DNA of 64,000 nucleotides from a virus. Below the pieces are notes generated by a model. That model saw only the letters and a program-made list of their open reading frames with translations, ran no database searches and was not told the DNA's origin. The position numbers and the translations under genes are program-made. Location of the stretch: positions 124,001-188,000 of IMG/VR virus record IMGVR_UViG_3300029258_003221; one strand, given 5' to 3'. Shown piece by piece: positions 28,844-36,881 of this stretch (its first letter is position 1; each line of letters starts with the position of its first letter).

Positions 28844-29113
28844 TTACAGGGTGTCAACAGTGGCGATGGAGACAGACCAGCACTTTTCGTTGTAATAATC
28901 ACCCGGATTAGGTGAAAATTCGTTGTGAGTTTCAAATTCTTTTTTGATGGTTTCTTTTTCTTTGTCGCTGACTTCTTCTCCTCGAAAGTCGTTCAATTTA
29001 TTCACAGTCATTTTCACACCTTTTTCGATAGCTTCATCGTGGGTGTCTGCTTGTGCAACAGCCCCGATTTCAGGTCCGAAAGTGGAATTTTGTGAATAAA
29101 TGATCAGGAGCAT
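28844..29113 (-). CDS. Unknown protein (89 aa), ends in hexamer
   Basis: AAGGAATTGACGT precedes ATG 29113, which lies 10 bases inside the upstream gene. MLLIIYSQNSTFGPEIGAVAQADTHDEAIEKG looks like a small alpha/beta protein. Stop formed as GAC-ACC-CTG-TAA. Confidence 0.65.
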   Translation of the reverse strand: MLLIIYSQNSTFGPEIGAVAQADTHDEAIEKGVKMTVNKLNDFRGEEVSDKEKETIKKEFETHNEFSPNPGDYYNEKCWSVSIATVDTL

Positions 29114-29664
29114 ACGTCAATTCCTTCGGGGACAAATTTTGCTTTGAGAGCATCGGAGACATTTCGACCGTAATACTGGGACTGAAAACCACGTCCGACA
29201 GCTTTTGAGGGTTCGAGATCTTCTCCGGTGATTTGTTTGTAAACGTCGGTGCAGAACTTAGCCCAATTAAAGTCAGTGTATTGTTTGGGCATGGTCAGGC
29301 CGACAGATTCCAGATCTTCAACTTCGATGAACATCTTTCCGTAGCTTGCCCATTCAAACTTCTTTGCGAGTCTGATGGCATTACGTGTCCGGGTGTCCAT
29401 TGTGACCAGCGGGTGGTCTTCTCCCAGCAGGGAGGATGGGTCAGAGTGAACTTTTTTCAGTTCATCGTACATTTCGAGTGGTGACAGGTGTTCGGTGTTG
29501 GTGATTTTCCAACTTCCAGCGTATTCCCCAATGTTTGTGCAATCTCCGTCGTTAATATCCTGAGCAATCTGAGCGATTGTTTCAGGGGTGTATGCTCCGT
29601 CAGAGAACACGGTGATTTCGATGGTTGTTTTCTGGAGTGTCATATTGTCACCAATTGTTTGCAT
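29104..29664 (-). CDS. Unknown protein (186 aa)
   Basis: CGGGGCATA precedes ATG 29664, which overlaps the previous stop (TAATG). N-terminal part (IEITVFSDGAYTPETIAQIAQDINDG) and a C-terminal part rich in W/Y with helices. Hexamer 29392 encodes M-D-T-R. No family recognised. Confidence 0.65.
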   Translation of the reverse strand: MQTIGDNMTLQKTTIEITVFSDGAYTPETIAQIAQDINDGDCTNIGEYAGSWKITNTEHLSPLEMYDELKKVHSDPSSLLGEDHPLVTMDTRTRNAIRLAKKFEWASYGKMFIEVEDLESVGLTMPKQYTDFNWAKFCTDVYKQITGEDLEPSKAVGRGFQSQYYGRNVSDALKAKFVPEGIDVCS

Positions 29665-29867
29665 TATGCCCCGCCTGAACTGGGATATTCTTTGATTCTT
29701 TGGTCAATTGACCGTTGGAGATTTTCTTTTGTTGAAGCGTGTTGTGTCACGCCGAATCGTGTTCCTTCCCATCGACCTGTTTTGGGTCTGTAATCATTGT
29801 AGGTGAGTTTCCATCCTCTGTACTCACCCTGATCGAACAGAATTTCGATTGTTTCTTGATTGTTCAT
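29664..29867 (-). CDS. Unknown protein (67 aa)
   Basis: AAAGGAACTGGACACCCT precedes ATG 29867, with hexamer between ribosome site and start. A start at 29933 (MKHSCCSTRKCVHKY...) would add a Cys/His-rich extension but lacks a ribosome site. YRGWKLTYNDYRPKTGRWEG, basic and aromatic. The end PSSGGA overlaps the next start. Confidence 0.65.
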   Translation of the reverse strand: MNNQETIEILFDQGEYRGWKLTYNDYRPKTGRWEGTRFGVTQHASTKENLQRSIDQRIKEYPSSGGA

Positions 29868-30017
29868 AGGGTGTCCAGTTCCTTTGGGATATTTGTGAAC
29901 ACATTTACGAGTTGAGCAACAACTGTGCTTCATAGTCTGATTGGAATTCTACAATCGGACGAGGGCGAACAATTGTCTTCTTTCTGATTTCGGTTCGCTC
30001 ATGTGTTGTTCTTTTGT

Positions 30018-30386
30018 TTAGGCAGGTGTCATCATGTTTTTGAGTTTGACGTTGAAGTATTCACTGAGCATTTCGAGATCAGCAATTGCGTCAACGATAT
30101 CACGTTGTTCAAGGTGTTTGAGAGCATCCTTTGCCCAGAACGAGATACCATCGGCATTGAGGATGGTTTCCCTTGAGATTGGTTTGCTAACGATATCGTT
30201 GTCAGATTCGGAGGACGGGTAGAGTCGTCCATTGACATCCCACGTGTCAGGGATTCCGTTTGGGTATTCTCCGCAGGCGACATGCTCAACAACTTTGTTG
30301 ACAGTGACGAGTTCACCGCAGCGGGTACGATAGATTCCGGGTTCATCAATGATGGTTGGTTTTCCGATGTGGTTGACGTGTCTCAT
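30018..30386 (-). CDS. Unknown protein (122 aa)
   Basis: ATG 30386 overlaps the previous stop (ATGA). EPGIYRTRCGELVTVNKVVEHVACGEYPNG suggests a small barrel with two Cys; the C-terminus is helical. Ends MMTPA at the hexamer. Confidence 0.65.
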   Translation of the reverse strand: MRHVNHIGKPTIIDEPGIYRTRCGELVTVNKVVEHVACGEYPNGIPDTWDVNGRLYPSSESDNDIVSKPISRETILNADGISFWAKDALKHLEQRDIVDAIADLEMLSEYFNVKLKNMMTPA

Positions 30387-30796
30387 GTTTTGCTAAAGTC
30401 CTTTTCACCAAAGTGAATTTTTGAGAGTTTGTTTCTGTTTTCTGGTTTGAACGACCAGTTTTTCAGTAGTGGGTGTTCGGGATCGTATTCAGCGATATCG
30501 TCAGCCAGCACAAGAGACTGAGCCTGTTCGATAGCGTGACAAAATCGACTGGTAGCGAAACAATCCAATCGTCGGAACGTGGTAATAGCGTAATCACCGA
30601 CTCCCCTGATTCTGTCTGTTTCATTTACCGGCAGGTGTCTCACATAGATTTTGAGTCCGGTTGTGATAGATCGGAGGACATTTGCCACTTTTTCAGCAGC
30701 TTTTGGAGAAGCAAACCGCCAATGAGTCTGTTCATCAAGATAATACTCATTTACAGTTGATTTATGCTTCTCATTTTCAAATACAGTTTGGTGCAT
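30383..30796 (-). CDS. Unknown protein (137 aa)
   Basis: GGGATAATCCTC precedes ATG 30796. Alpha/beta, with THWRFASPKAAEKVANVLRS and YAITTFRRLDCF. Hexamer 30634 is read as RHLP, the second codon frame. No family recognised. Confidence 0.65.
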   Translation of the reverse strand: MHQTVFENEKHKSTVNEYYLDEQTHWRFASPKAAEKVANVLRSITTGLKIYVRHLPVNETDRIRGVGDYAITTFRRLDCFATSRFCHAIEQAQSLVLADDIAEYDPEHPLLKNWSFKPENRNKLSKIHFGEKDFSKT

Positions 30797-30849
30797 GAGG
30801 ATTATCCCATATTAGAGTAACGATTCGTTACAGAGCCTCTGAGGGTGTC

Positions 30850-31284
30850 TCAGAAGTCGATGCCATCGTCATAGTATCCATTGTTTTCATAGATGGGATC
30901 TGTTTCGTCCATATCGAGATCATCAATGTTGAGGGTGTATTCACCATTTTTGCTTTCGATCCAGTCGAGAATCTTTTCATGAATGGCGAGGATTTGTTTT
31001 TCGTAGGCTTCACCCCGTCGTTGATCGCTTGCGTTGATTTCTTTGTTTAGACAAAGATCGGTGCGATTTTTGATTCTTTTGAGGAAAGCGGCAGCGGGAC
31101 CGGCAGTTTCGCAGCCATAGCCTTCCCACCAATAATCTCCATCGTTGTAGTAACGATAAACGAGACGATTGATCGCTCTTAGCACTTCCCCTTCGATAGT
31201 TTCACAGTTGCCCATGCAGGACACGAGAGTATCGAACAGTTTTTCATTTCGTGCTTCGTTTTTGTCGGAGACAAAGATGGTCAT
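30850..31284 (-). CDS. Unknown protein (144 aa)
   Basis: TAAGGAAAGAAT precedes ATG 31284. Helical; EGEVLRAINRLVYRYYNDGDYWWEGYGCETAGPAAAFL matches a pattern common in phage and plasmid proteins (vlR-l----YRyyNDGD---GYG-e-----a-fL). Acidic tail. TGA is followed by GACACCC. Confidence 0.7.
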   Translation of the reverse strand: MTIFVSDKNEARNEKLFDTLVSCMGNCETIEGEVLRAINRLVYRYYNDGDYWWEGYGCETAGPAAAFLKRIKNRTDLCLNKEINASDQRRGEAYEKQILAIHEKILDWIESKNGEYTLNIDDLDMDETDPIYENNGYYDDGIDF

Positions 31285-31293
31285 ATTCTTTCC

Positions 31294-31548
31294 TTAGAGT
31301 TCATCAATGGTAAGAGTGACGGTTGGACGATTGATACGTCCATAGAGGCTATCATTTCTGGCACATTTAACTTCGGCGGTTTCGGGGTCAACGTAGAAGG
31401 TAAATTCTTTGACGTATGTTCCCGCTTCGAGTCTGGTCATATCGTGGGTGTCAGGAATTGCTTTGAGGACGTTGGTGAGCAGTTTTCGTCCTTTTTCAAA
31501 GTCATCACCGATGATATCTGTGTCGATATTCAGGCTGATTGCGGACAT
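31294..31548 (-). CDS. Unknown protein (84 aa)
   Basis: TAAGGAACAAACC precedes ATG 31548. Small alpha/beta chain (DFEKGRKLLTNVLKAIPDTHDM, YVKEFTFYVDPETAEVKC). Hexamer 31447 encodes PDTH. Confidence 0.65.
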   Translation of the reverse strand: MSAISLNIDTDIIGDDFEKGRKLLTNVLKAIPDTHDMTRLEAGTYVKEFTFYVDPETAEVKCARNDSLYGRINRPTVTLTIDEL

Positions 31549-31558
31549 GGTTTGTTCC

Positions 31559-31999
31559 TTATGTGTATTTTGCGGGTGTTCCCTTGCATCCTGTATCGTG
31601 GTAAGTCACACAACCGTAGAAGTCACCTTTTTTACGGTGAGCGAGGAGGGCACCACATTTACATTGAGTGACCTTTGCTTTTTCTTCTCTCAGAGCGTTT
31701 GTGAGATTATTTTTCCATCCTTTAACTCTGAGGCATCGACGTGTTTTGTTGAGTTTCTGTGGGTGTCCATTTTGTTTCACGAACAACTGGATGCGGATAG
31801 CATCTTTGCCAACTTCCCGACTATTGCCATCGGGGTTAATGCCTGAGTAGATGCGGCAGGAGACAGTATGTCCGTGAATTGTGGTAGTTTTGCCATAGAC
31901 AAGTTCAGTTGTTCCATCGATTGACATTGGGTGGAATCCCCATTGTTTAACGACGGTGTTTTCAAATTCAACTTTGGTGATATTGTGGTAACAACTCAT
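31559..31999 (-). CDS. Protein with C-terminal zinc-ribbon-like end (146 aa)
   Basis: CGGGAGAACAAA precedes ATG 31999. Beta-rich body; the end VTQCKCGALLAHRKKGDFYGCVTYHDTGCKGT has C-x-C and C...C that resemble a topoisomerase-type zinc ribbon with cKg--r-G-FygC. Nucleic-acid binding likely but not shown. Leader copy GACACCCGGTAACAAAACATC. Confidence 0.7.
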   Translation of the reverse strand: MSCYHNITKVEFENTVVKQWGFHPMSIDGTTELVYGKTTTIHGHTVSCRIYSGINPDGNSREVGKDAIRIQLFVKQNGHPQKLNKTRRCLRVKGWKNNLTNALREEKAKVTQCKCGALLAHRKKGDFYGCVTYHDTGCKGTPAKYT

Positions 32000-32031
32000 T
32001 TTGTTCTCCCGGTGAGTGATTGGATGTTTTG

Positions 32032-32223
32032 TTACCGGGTGTCAGCTTTTGCGAGTGACCGCTGGCAAGCTGCGAGAGCGTTTTCAAGTTGTTCGGCAGT
32101 TTTGGGAGCGAGCAAAACTGTTTCTCGTAATTTTGGGAGATCAGGATGATAACCCAATTCAGTTTCTTGGAATCTCGCCCCGCAATTTGGTTTGATTCTG
32201 ATTTCGTTGAGTAATTGTTTACC
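32032..32223 (-). CDS. Open frame of 61 codons without a usual start codon
   Basis: The frame QLLNEIRIKPNCGARFQETE...ELENALAACQRSLAKADTR ends DTR-TAA at the hexamer like real genes of the array, but no ATG, GTG or well-placed TTG opens it. GAGGTAAACA lies just upstream, overlapping the stop of the 32219 gene. Explanations: ATT or TTA initiation, a +1 slip at AGG-TAA of the upstream gene, or decay of the start. Natural composition argues it is or was coding. Confidence 0.45.
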   Translation of the reverse strand, partial: GKQLLNEIRIKPNCGARFQETELGYHPDLPKLRETVLLAPKTAEQLENALAACQRSLAKADTR

Positions 32224-32458
32224 TCAGATGAAGTTTCTGTCCACCTTTGATGATCCAGTGACTTGCTACGTTGGAGTAGCAGGTAGCGTAGACACGATAA
32301 AGTCGGTTATCGAGTCGGACCATTGTATCGGTAGTGATTTTGCTTCCGTAACCATCTTCTGATTGTCCGGGAGCGAGATTCAGGATTCCGCCACGTCGTT
32401 TGACAGGTCGATTGATTCGTTCGGCACTGTCTGGGATATATTCAATCTTCGATTTCAT
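32219..32458 (-). CDS. Unknown basic protein (79 aa)
   Basis: AGGGAATTTTGCG precedes ATG 32458, inside the end of the upstream gene (17-base overlap). Basic with INRPVKRRGGILNLAP. The stop AGG-TAA is a possible slip site into the following frame. Confidence 0.65.
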   Translation of the reverse strand: MKSKIEYIPDSAERINRPVKRRGGILNLAPGQSEDGYGSKITTDTMVRLDNRLYRVYATCYSNVASHWIIKGGQKLHLR

Positions 32459-32810
32459 CGCAAAATTCCCTGAATTGATCGGTTAGTGTCCCGTCATCAT
32501 TGAAGACTTCGATTTCGTCATCGACAGTTTTCAGGAGCAGCGGGTAAGGCTCATTGCAGTTCATTGGGTGTCCAAAGCATAGAAATGAACCGTTATTGTA
32601 GAACCGCATGTTTGGAGATTCGATGCTGCCATCGGACGGATCTTGGATGATGTTAAATTGGTTGCCTACGTGCTCATATTTGAGATTAGCAGGAGTGGCT
32701 GTTCCATCTTTGTCACATCCATTGTGAATGAGTAGAACGAGTTGTCCAAGGCATTTGAGCAACTTTGATTCGTTGAACAGGTCTCTTGGCACAACACGTT
32801 GGTAGCTCAT
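32442..32810 (-). CDS. Unknown protein (122 aa)
   Basis: GAGGACACCCA precedes ATG 32810, which overlaps the previous stop (ATGA). Contains LLIHNGCDKDGTATPAN and an acidic end. Hexamer 32567 is read as GHPM, the second codon frame. Confidence 0.65.
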   Translation of the reverse strand: MSYQRVVPRDLFNESKLLKCLGQLVLLIHNGCDKDGTATPANLKYEHVGNQFNIIQDPSDGSIESPNMRFYNNGSFLCFGHPMNCNEPYPLLLKTVDDEIEVFNDDGTLTDQFREFCDEIED

Positions 32811-33049
32811 TGGGTGTCCTCTTTTGTCGGCGGTGGTTGCCCGGTCCCGAACTTAACAAGTCTTAGTGTCCCGTCTTCATCAGGTTCATAGATGGTGGGT
32901 TTGCACCTAAAGTGATCTCTGGTGAACAGTTCAACTTTGGTTGGGTAGTCTTCATTGCCGTGCAGTACGGCAACTTTGTAACCATTGGTTGAGACGTTGT
33001 GAGTTTCCTGTAACCAATTCAGGTCTTCAGGTTCTGTTAGAATTGGCAT
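32807..33049 (-). CDS. Unknown protein (80 aa), flanked by hexamers
   Basis: TTGAGGACACCC is directly followed by ATG 33049 (MPILTEPEDLNWLQETHNV). Beta-rich. Ends KEDTQ with the stop inside GACACCCAATGA, so both ends of the gene lie on hexamers. Confidence 0.65.
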   Translation of the reverse strand: MPILTEPEDLNWLQETHNVSTNGYKVAVLHGNEDYPTKVELFTRDHFRCKPTIYEPDEDGTLRLVKFGTGQPPPTKEDTQ

Positions 33050-33061
33050 GGGTGTCCTCAA

Positions 33062-33214
33062 TTACAGGGCAGTCAACATCATCAACATTTCACAAAGAAG
33101 AAAATCCACATTGAGTTGTGCGGCAACTTCTCCGGGTTCAACAGTCTTTTCTGACTTGAAAAGATGAAGATCGGTTTTGTCGTCGTATTTGTGGATTAAA
33201 CAAAAAAGAGTCAC
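33062..33214 (-). CDS. Small protein, unknown (50 aa), GTG start
   Basis: TTGAGGAGATTTCT precedes GTG 33214. MTLFCLIHKYDDKTDLHLFK ... VAAQLNVDFLLCEMLMMLTAL; compact alpha/beta. The spacing and ribosome site make it a likely gene although short. Confidence 0.55.
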   Translation of the reverse strand: MTLFCLIHKYDDKTDLHLFKSEKTVEPGEVAAQLNVDFLLCEMLMMLTAL

Positions 33215-33224
33215 AGAAATCTCC

Positions 33225-33494
33225 TCAATCGTCGTAGTCCGGGTTCATATCACAACCAGCCTTTTCCAGACAGGCATTGATGGTTGCTTTACTGGGGTAT
33301 CTGCCTTTGTAGAGAATTCCCCAATAAAAAGTCTGTCCGTGTGGATTTTCTTTTTCAGGAGCAGACTTTACTTCGTTGGTCTTGAGTGAGGTGTCTCCTG
33401 TCATTCCTTTGAGCATATCCAGCACAACGGGAATTTCGTGGTAGTCTTCAACTTGAAACGCAGCGGGCAGATCAATTGTCACTTTGTTTTTCAT
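33225..33494 (-). CDS. Unknown protein (89 aa)
   Basis: AAGGAACTCTACA precedes ATG 33494 (23-base overlap with the upstream gene). HEIPVVLDMLKGMTGDTSLKTNE with hexamer 33390 encoding GDTS; C-terminus acidic. Confidence 0.65.
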   Translation of the reverse strand: MKNKVTIDLPAAFQVEDYHEIPVVLDMLKGMTGDTSLKTNEVKSAPEKENPHGQTFYWGILYKGRYPSKATINACLEKAGCDMNPDYDD

Positions 33495-33774
33495 TGTAGA
33501 GTTCCTTGCATTCCCTGATTACACGAAGTCTACCGGGATCATATTCCCGGCAATACTGCATGAAGTCTGTACAATAGAGTCTGAGGATCTTAGCACATTC
33601 TTCGTTGTTTTCAGCTTTCCTGTACGCTTCCATGAGTGACAGCGTACTTGTAAACGAATAGTCGCTTACAAATTCAATTGCCACATCAGCATGGGTGTAA
33701 CATTTTTCTTCCATGCCGTGACCAATACGATCCGCCATTTTCTTGGCGAGAATTTCTCGTGCTGTTGGTTTCAT
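33472..33774 (-). CDS. Helical protein, unknown (100 aa)
   Basis: TTGAGGACACCCAAC precedes ATG 33774. MKPTAREILAKKMADRI begins like several small phage proteins; three Cys in the second half (ECAKILRLYCTDFMQYC). No family recognised. Confidence 0.65.
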   Translation of the reverse strand: MKPTAREILAKKMADRIGHGMEEKCYTHADVAIEFVSDYSFTSTLSLMEAYRKAENNEECAKILRLYCTDFMQYCREYDPGRLRVIRECKELYNEKQSDN

Positions 33775-33785
33775 GTTGGGTGTCC

Positions 33786-33962
33786 TCAAACGATTGGTCG
33801 TTCTTCGGTGTATCCGATCATTTCTGTGTGAGTGATTTCCCCGTTATGTCCTTCGGGAGAAGGGAAATCATATTCACAATCGTCGATGATTTCATCGGGG
33901 GTGGTATCTTTGCCGTGTTCAATTTCAACTTCGATGACGACGAAAAGGGTTGTCTTGGGCAT
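33786..33962 (-). CDS. Small phage-type protein (58 aa)
   Basis: AGGAGAAGAATACA precedes ATG 33962. MPKTTLFVVIEVEIEHGKDT, then DDCEYDFPSPEGHNGEITHT and ERPIV: a strand, a D-C-x-Y-D-F box and a short C-terminal strand, a layout I know from small phage and plasmid proteins of unknown role. TGA is followed by GGACACCC. Confidence 0.65.
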   Translation of the reverse strand: MPKTTLFVVIEVEIEHGKDTTPDEIIDDCEYDFPSPEGHNGEITHTEMIGYTEERPIV

Positions 33963-34314
33963 TGTATTCTTCTCCTAACAAAGTTTCGACTTGTTCTCTG
34001 TCGAAGCGAGATTCCATCAGTCGATTCCATGCCTCATGAGTGGCATCGATGTTTCGACCGAACCGCTTGTGAACAGATTGAATCATATCTCGGTGGTGAT
34101 CAACAGTGAATCGTTCACCGTTGGTAGTAGTCACGTAGTCAGGGCAACTGACTGCTGCATCAAGACGGTCGAGGATATTACCCTGATCGTCTACGATGAT
34201 ATACTCACAGTCAAACAGGAGAGCGGCGATTTGTCGTTCAGTTGTTGACAAATCGTCTTTATGGTGTCCAGAAAGACGTGCAGCAACTTTGGTGAGTGTT
34301 TCGTGAGCGGTCAT
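33925..34314 (-). CDS. Unknown protein (129 aa)
   Basis: AGGGGAAACC precedes ATG 34314. Helical with DCEYIIVDDQGNILDRLDAA and RFTVDHHRDMIQS. It overlaps the 33786 gene by 37 bases in another frame. Hexamer 34263 lies near the start as GHH. Confidence 0.65.
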   Translation of the reverse strand: MTAHETLTKVAARLSGHHKDDLSTTERQIAALLFDCEYIIVDDQGNILDRLDAAVSCPDYVTTTNGERFTVDHHRDMIQSVHKRFGRNIDATHEAWNRLMESRFDREQVETLLGEEYNAQDNPFRRHRS

Positions 34315-34322
34315 GGTTTCCC

Positions 34323-34814
34323 CTACTTATGCTTAACTGCTGCCATCCACGCCATTGCTTCATCTGCATTGACGTTTTGGTAGTGAATGTAGTTTTCCCA
34401 TTCCTCTTTGTCGGAATGGTAGAAGTACCGATAACAGTCGTAACTGGAATGAGATGTTTCTTTGAAAGTCAGAACAACATAAACATTGTTGTCATCACGC
34501 ATTTCAGCGATGACTTCAAAAGCATCTTCAATTGGTTTTCTGAATTCTTTGAGCTTGTCATCTTTTCGTTTTTTCGGCTGTTGTCTCAGAAACTCTGAAA
34601 CTGCTTCCTGTTCACCGGGTGTCAAAGACAGGCTGAGTGACCTTACCATTTCGAGTCTGTCCAGATTCAGTTCTTTCAGTCCATGCTGAATCCAGAGGTC
34701 TTCCCGACTATCGTAGATAGTGGCGTTTTCATAGCCCGGAGCCATAACAACATTGTTGTTTTTTGTGTCTTCAATGATTCGGAAGGGTCCGAGGTTTGTT
34801 TCGTTGAATGCCAT
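34323..34814 (-). CDS. Unknown protein (163 aa)
   Basis: TTAGGACACCTTC precedes ATG 34814: hexamer between ribosome site and start. Charged helix in the middle (RQQPKKRKDDKLKEFRK) and an aromatic end (YDCYRYFYHSDKEEWENYIHY). Confidence 0.65.
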   Translation of the reverse strand: MAFNETNLGPFRIIEDTKNNNVVMAPGYENATIYDSREDLWIQHGLKELNLDRLEMVRSLSLSLTPGEQEAVSEFLRQQPKKRKDDKLKEFRKPIEDAFEVIAEMRDDNNVYVVLTFKETSHSSYDCYRYFYHSDKEEWENYIHYQNVNADEAMAWMAAVKHK

Positions 34815-34823
34815 GAAGGTGTC

Positions 34824-35138
34824 CTAAAACAATGGAAGGTCAAACGACCTTTTAGCTTCACAACCGTTGCGTCCTCCGCTTGGATGTGAATACATGAAGT
34901 GGTATTCGACGGAGAGTTTTCTTTCCTCAAAGAGATACACTCTCACCCCAACAACAAGAGTTTCCATCATAAGCGCAATGACGCCGATGGTTGAAGTGCT
35001 GATGGGTTGTTCTGGCAGAATTGCTTCGTGATAGTTCCCTAGTTCTGACTTTCTGAGTTTCACCTTTATGGTGATATTCAGGTCATTGAAGATTGTCTGT
35101 TCTGCCTTTTCCTGTGCTTTGGCGAGCATGTCTTTCAT
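34824..35138 (-). CDS. Unknown protein (104 aa)
   Basis: TTAGGAATAACC precedes ATG 35138. Helical start (AKAQEKAEQTIFNDLN), then a hydrophobic stretch STIGVIALMMETLVVGVRVYL that could be a buried strand or membrane-associated segment. Confidence 0.65.
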   Translation of the reverse strand: MKDMLAKAQEKAEQTIFNDLNITIKVKLRKSELGNYHEAILPEQPISTSTIGVIALMMETLVVGVRVYLFEERKLSVEYHFMYSHPSGGRNGCEAKRSFDLPLF

Positions 35139-35146
35139 GGTTATTC

Positions 35147-35680
35147 CTAAGCAACGTATTGTGGTAGTCGGGTCTCGAATGCCAGTTTTTCAACTGGAGT
35201 CATGTGGTATCTTTGATTTTTGATGACTCTGGCAATCACTGCATCGTGAAATGCCATGACGTTTTCCGGGGTGTCGTGTACTACAATCTCCTTGGATTCA
35301 AAGGCAGGATAGTACCCATCCATCACCTGAACATCACCTGATGGGACGTGAAAATCCCCTTGAGCATAAACTTCGTACATTGTTACTGGGAGAACGATCA
35401 GCCGACTTGTTGAAAAATCCCAGTGTCTATTTTGTCCATAGCCTGTCGTCCATGATCGTTTGCCTTGGATTGCCAGTGAAACGGCACGATCAAAATCTTT
35501 GAATGCGAAGAATCCTGTTTCTTCATCATCGACACGGATTCGTTCGTTTGATGGGTAGTGCAGTCCTTTTTTAAGACACATAAAGAAGGCAGATACCAAA
35601 TTGCCATCTTTATCTTTGGCAAAGATTTTGAACGCTTCCTGCTGTTTGATTTCAGCATTGTTTTTGATCGTGAGTCCCAT
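35147..35680 (-). CDS. Unknown protein (177 aa), C-terminus QYVA
   Basis: AGAGGACACCTGATA precedes ATG 35680. Beta-rich; W-T-T-G-Y-G-Q-N-R-H-W-D-F and SAFFMCLKKGLHYPSN stand out. No family recognised. Confidence 0.7.
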   Translation of the reverse strand: MGLTIKNNAEIKQQEAFKIFAKDKDGNLVSAFFMCLKKGLHYPSNERIRVDDEETGFFAFKDFDRAVSLAIQGKRSWTTGYGQNRHWDFSTSRLIVLPVTMYEVYAQGDFHVPSGDVQVMDGYYPAFESKEIVVHDTPENVMAFHDAVIARVIKNQRYHMTPVEKLAFETRLPQYVA

Positions 35681-35682
35681 TA

Positions 35683-35850
35683 TCAGGTGTCCTCTTCTTT
35701 GAAGATTGGCATAGTTTTCCAGTCGTCTACGCCATAAGGATGTTCTGAATCGTAAAACCGTTCATTGATACGAGCGACACAGTGTCCTGAAAATCGTCCG
35801 CATTTTTCACAGTCATTCGTTTCACAGTGCTTCTGCTTCTGCGATTTCAT
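35683..35850 (-). CDS. Small Cys-cluster protein (55 aa), ends EEDT
   Basis: ATG 35850 follows GACACCTG inside the upstream gene (29-base overlap). CETNDCEKCGRFSGHCVAR gives four Cys in a zinc-knuckle spacing. Stop is formed by GACACC-TGA. Confidence 0.6.
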   Translation of the reverse strand: MKSQKQKHCETNDCEKCGRFSGHCVARINERFYDSEHPYGVDDWKTMPIFKEEDT

Positions 35851-36484
35851 CAGGTGTCGGAATTTTGACGAAACTTCCGTAATGACTTCCATCACCAGCA
35901 AAGGTGATATGAGCATCAGGATAATCGCTAATCACTCCAAACAAGTCCTGTCGGATAGCGTCTTCGATGTCGTCTCCGACGTGACCTTGCCTTGAGTAGT
36001 CTGTTTCGATTGTTTCTTTGATTTCTTGTCCACAATGTTCACAGTCTGTAATTTTGTGGATTTCAAAGTAATGACAAGTGCCATTGCACCAGTCAGTGTA
36101 TCGTTCGAGGAAGCGTTTTGCGTCCTTTTCTCGTTCATCGGGTGTCTTGGCACCCATGTCCTCAGCTTTGTGGTTCCAGAGCAAAATGCCAGCACAACTG
36201 GTATTATCCCATGTGCTACTAGGACCAGTTCCATGAATTGACCACATTCCCAAACCGTGTTCGTAATAGTCGAGCAGGAAAGCGAATCCCTGCTCAAACT
36301 TTTCCTTCAGTTCTTCGGTGGCAGGAACGATCTTGCCGTTTTCAAACTTGAGGTAGTTTTCGGGATCTTCATAGTTGATGAACTTTGAAGAAAAGCTAAT
36401 TGGTTTCCATTCACAGTCATAACTCGCAGGGTTCAGATGTTCTGCATCGAGATCAGGACTGATTGTGATTCGGATGTTCGTCAT
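35822..36484 (-). CDS. Unknown protein (220 aa)
   Basis: GGGGAAAATA precedes ATG 36484. Contains W-D-N-T-S-C-A-G-I-L-L-W, a helical KRFLERYTDWCNGTCHYFEIHK and H-K-I-T-D-C-E-H-C-G-Q-E, a possible single zinc site, and an acidic end AEAEAL. No family recognised. Confidence 0.7.
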   Translation of the reverse strand: MTNIRITISPDLDAEHLNPASYDCEWKPISFSSKFINYEDPENYLKFENGKIVPATEELKEKFEQGFAFLLDYYEHGLGMWSIHGTGPSSTWDNTSCAGILLWNHKAEDMGAKTPDEREKDAKRFLERYTDWCNGTCHYFEIHKITDCEHCGQEIKETIETDYSRQGHVGDDIEDAIRQDLFGVISDYPDAHITFAGDGSHYGSFVKIPTPDEIAEAEAL

Positions 36485-36510
36485 TATTTTCCCCTTTGTT
36501 GAAAGAATTG

Positions 36511-36590
36511 CCCCTGATTGTTCTGGCACTCCTCCACGTGCATACGGCGTTTACCAGCACTATGGTTGGCTACCTGCATCCAATCAGGGG
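36511..36590 (-). ncRNA. Structured leader RNA closed by a perfect 10-bp stem
   Basis: CCCCTGATTG (36511-36520) pairs with CAATCAGGGG (36581-36590) around 60 bases with further short pairings. It sits between hexamer 36610 and the start of the 35822 gene. Confidence 0.5.
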
Positions 36591-36600
36591 ACTTGTTTCT

Positions 36601-36804
36601 TTATGACTGGGTGTCGTCAAAAGACGATTCCAGCAGTACAGGGTGATCTTCATCCAGTGATGGATGATCTTCACCAGCGATTCTCAACTCAGCGGCAAAA
36701 CATTCATTGTCGCCGTGATCACAGAGCATCTCAATGGTCACATCGGAATCCAGTTGCTCATCGGTCCAGTTAGCCATTTCAGCCTGAAGTTCTCTGTATG
36801 TCAT
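36601..36804 (-). CDS. Conserved small plasmid/phage protein (67 aa)
   Basis: TGGAAAGCTGAAATCA precedes ATG 36804; the frame above it lacks a ribosome site. MTYRELQAEMANWTDEQLDS...DVTIEM ... LDEDHPVLL is a pattern shared by many small hypothetical proteins (MTy-eL---l--lt-eQLd-dVt------e--------LDp-HPvL). Ends SSFDDTQS across the hexamer. Confidence 0.7.
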   Translation of the reverse strand: MTYRELQAEMANWTDEQLDSDVTIEMLCDHGDNECFAAELRIAGEDHPSLDEDHPVLLESSFDDTQS

Positions 36805-36881
36805 TGATTTCAGCTTTCCAGATTGTAGCGACGTGCGGAACAGAAATTGATTGGGCAGATTTCCAGTGGTCCCCACTTGTA

